A stretch of 64,000 nt of DNA from Streptomyces europaeiscabiei (lineage in GTDB: Bacteria; Actinomycetota; Actinomycetes; Streptomycetales; Streptomycetaceae), in contig NZ_CP107841.1 in NCBI RefSeq assembly GCF_036346855.1, positions 3,724,001 to 3,788,000 on the forward strand. The letters are read 5' to 3'. The translations under genes were made by a program, and so were the position numbers. How positions within the stretch are numbered: the first letter of the stretch is position 1; every line of letters begins with the position of its first letter. The notes under the pieces are model-generated. The model had not been told where the DNA came from, did no database searches, and saw only the letters and a program-made list of their open reading frames with translations. This document shows, piece by piece, positions 62,114 through 64,000 of the stretch.

Positions 62114-63316
62114 ATGGCCAGATCCAGCCACATCGGCACCGGGCACACCATCGTCACCGGCACGGGGTCCGTGCACCGGCGTCCCGTCCGGCGTCCCCTC
62201 GCGGCGGCGTTCGCCGCGACCCTCGCGCTCGGCACCCTGGGCGCCTGCGGCGGTGGCGACACCGACGCGCCGAAGGTGGCGGAGAACAAGATCTCGGCGG
62301 GCCAGGTGCCGGACTACTACCCGGCGGACTACGCCGACCTGATCTCGGCGGCGGAGAAGGAGGGCGGCAAGCTCACCGTCTACTCGAACCTCGGCGACGA
62401 GAACATGGCGCCGATCGTCCGGGACTTCAAGAAGAAGTACGACTTCATCAAGACCGTCTCCGTCAACGAGCTGGACAGCGACGAGCTGTTCCAGAAGACC
62501 CTGTCCGAGAACGCGGCCGGCTCCTCCCCGGCGGACGTGCTGATCTCCAGCGCGGCGACCGCGTGGGCCGACTTCTCGGGCCGCAAGGGCACGGTCCTGG
62601 AGTACAAGTCGCCGGAGCTGGAGGAACTGGGCGCGAGCGCGGAGCTGCTGCCGAGCGTGTACTCGGTGTCGCAGGACCCGATGACGATCGCGTACAACAC
62701 GTCGCTGATGGAGACCCCGCCGACCACGCTGACGGACTTCGCGAAGATCCTCACGTCGGACGAGGACAAGTACAAGAACAAGGTGACGGTCCGCGACCCG
62801 GAGGGCTCGTTCGGCTTCACGGTCACGCGGGCGCTCACCGAGGGCAACCCGGAGTCCTGGACCGACCTGGAGAAGATTCTTCCGCTGACCCGCCCGGAGA
62901 CCTCCTCCGGCACCCAGCTGGAGAAGATCGTCGCCGGTGAGTACATGGCCGGCTTCCTGATCAGCGCCTCCCCCGCGTACCCGGTCGTCGAGGACAGCGC
63001 GGGTCTTGTGAAGATCGTCTTCCCGAAGGACGGCACGGTCGTCCTGCCGCGCGGCCTCGGTATCGCCGCCGAGGCGCCGCACCCGGCGACCTCGAAGCTC
63101 TTCCTGGACTTCGCCCTCTCCGACGAGGGCCAGCGCGCGGTCGCCGAGGGCGGTCTGGCCTCGTACCGCGAGGGCGTCAAGGGCGAGGGTCTGCACACCT
63201 ACCAGGAGGTCGTGGACGCGGTCGGCGAGGAGAACATCATCCACGTCGAGTACAAGCCGGTCGCGAAGGACGACGCCGCCGCCTGGCTGGAGCGCTTCGA
63301 CGGACTGCGCAAGTAG
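62114..63316 (+). CDS. ABC importer substrate-binding lipoprotein
   Basis: A 400-residue type 2 binding protein; ATG 62114 follows AGGAGGAG. The signal ends in the lipobox TLGAC (Cys45). GGKLTVYSNLGDENMAPIVR, SPADVLISSAATAWADF, PMTIAYNTSLMETPPTTLTD and HPATSKLFLDFALSDEGQ resemble FbpA/AfuA iron-binding proteins and related polyamine or aminoethylphosphonate receptors. The next gene is the cognate permease. Substrate not decided. Confidence 0.88.
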   Translation: MARSSHIGTGHTIVTGTGSVHRRPVRRPLAAAFAATLALGTLGACGGGDTDAPKVAENKISAGQVPDYYPADYADLISAAEKEGGKLTVYSNLGDENMAPIVRDFKKKYDFIKTVSVNELDSDELFQKTLSENAAGSSPADVLISSAATAWADFSGRKGTVLEYKSPELEELGASAELLPSVYSVSQDPMTIAYNTSLMETPPTTLTDFAKILTSDEDKYKNKVTVRDPEGSFGFTVTRALTEGNPESWTDLEKILPLTRPETSSGTQLEKIVAGEYMAGFLISASPAYPVVEDSAGLVKIVFPKDGTVVLPRGLGIAAEAPHPATSKLFLDFALSDEGQRAVAEGGLASYREGVKGEGLHTYQEVVDAVGEENIIHVEYKPVAKDDAAAWLERFDGLRK

Positions 63317-63359
63317 TCCGTAACCAGGCAGCCTCCAGGGACGATCGGAGTCAGAGCAG

Positions 63360-64000
63360 ATGTCAACCCTCACCCAGCCGCCCCGCACCCCGGCCGGCGA
63401 GTCACCCACGGAAACGTTCAGGCCGCCGCGCTACCGCCGCCCCCTCGGCATCGGGCGGGACACGGTCGTCCAGTACGCGGTCCTGGCGTTCCTCGCCGTC
63501 CTGGTGCTGGCCCCGATCGTCCCGACCCTCTACCAGAGCATCCGCAACCGCCCGCTCTACGAGGCGGGCGGAGCCTTCACCCTCAGCGGCTACACCGACC
63601 TCTTCACCAAGGCCGGCTTCGGTGAAGTCGCCCTGAACACGCTGCTGTTCGCCTCGCTGACGACGATCCTCAGCCTGGCCATCGCCATCCCGATGGCGAT
63701 CGTGGTGGTCCGGACGAAGCTGCCGGGCGGCCGGCTGGTCGCGCTGGCGATGCAGTGGCCGTTCTTCATCTCCTCGCTGATCCTGGGCTTCGGCTGGATC
63801 ATCATGTACGGCCCGGCCGGGTTCGTCAGCGTCAAGGTGCAGCAGGTCTTCGGCGGGGTGCCGTGGAACCTGTACTCGATCCCCGGCATGGCTCTCACGG
63901 AAGCCGTGGCACTCGCCCCGATCGCGTACGTCTTCTGCGCCAACGCCCTGCGGCAGTCGGACGCGTCGCTGGAGTCGGCCGCCCAGGTCTGCGGTGCGGG
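63360..64000 (+). CDS. ABC importer permease (3' partial)
   Basis: ATG 63360 (GGAG upstream) opens a frame that runs off the window after 213 codons. A first helix VVQYAVLAFLAVLVLAPIVP (about 36-55) is followed by a periplasmic-type loop, then helices from ALNTLLFASLTTILSLAIAI on, and the start of an EAA loop (SDASLESAAQVCGAG). The layout fits FbpB/PotB-like permeases, probably the first half of a two-module protein. It lies 43 bp after the binding protein. Confidence 0.88.
   Translation, partial: MSTLTQPPRTPAGESPTETFRPPRYRRPLGIGRDTVVQYAVLAFLAVLVLAPIVPTLYQSIRNRPLYEAGGAFTLSGYTDLFTKAGFGEVALNTLLFASLTTILSLAIAIPMAIVVVRTKLPGGRLVALAMQWPFFISSLILGFGWIIMYGPAGFVSVKVQQVFGGVPWNLYSIPGMALTEAVALAPIAYVFCANALRQSDASLESAAQVCGA

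Overview
The window is about 72% GC by eye, uses GTG starts and ATGA/GTGA stop-start overlaps freely, and carries chaplin and rodlin genes. Those two families mark aerial-hypha-forming actinomycetes, so this is almost certainly a Streptomyces chromosome. Gene content and order (LPXTG chaplin, short chaplin, rodlins, mmsA, copper chaperone and ATPase, citrate synthase, RecD2-like helicase, LacI plus ribose operon) look like chromosomal core with insertions. No rRNA or tRNA gene was seen.

Layout: (1) 1-8031, a surface-polysaccharide cluster: membrane protein tail, NodB deacetylase, GT4 glycosyltransferase, Wzz-like protein, BioF2-type acyltransferase, a secreted GH26-like hydrolase on the other strand, an ATP-grasp ligase and an FAD oxidoreductase. 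(2) 8083-11390, hydrophobic sheath genes: one LPETG-anchored chaplin, one short chaplin and three rodlins that show gene conversion. (3) 11474-19504, acyl-CoA ligase, secreted chorismate mutase, a von Willebrand A lipoprotein, and an ABC exporter whose ATPase is fused to an extracytoplasmic alpha/beta-hydrolase. (4) 19964-27230, myo-inositol catabolism: iolC, an aldolase, iolB, iolD and mmsA as one operon, with a divergent IolE/IolI-like gene. (5) 27545-31199, a small HTH gene, a GNAT gene split by a TnpB-only IS200/IS605-type element, and a zinc alcohol dehydrogenase. (6) 31545-37338, an MMPL transporter with divergent TetR regulator, then copper chaperone and CopA behind a CsoR-type operator. 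(7) 37339-41910, a structured RNA candidate, citrate synthase and a RecD2-like helicase. (8) 41950-45061, a lower-GC islet of broken genes: DUF397 gene, truncated XRE/DUF5753 gene, IS630 remnant, HAD phosphatase, frameshifted small gene, truncated zeta-toxin-like gene. (9) 45351-51452, a LacI-controlled ribose operon including a permease/binding-protein fusion, ending in a strong terminator. (10) 52024-61985, a compact type VII (ESX) secretion locus without visible eccB, eccE or mycP. (11) 62114-64000, start of an iron/polyamine-type ABC importer, cut by the window end.

The most unusual items are the hydrolase-ABC fusion, the reduced ESX locus with FxG/YxG Esx-like proteins, an RBS-sequestering hairpin that also contains a LacI operator, a three-hairpin RNA candidate beside citA, a zinc-ribbon-less TnpB in a broken GNAT gene, the mosaic rodlins, and many short tandem repeats at gene ends. 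All assignments come from reading the sequence; no database search was run.
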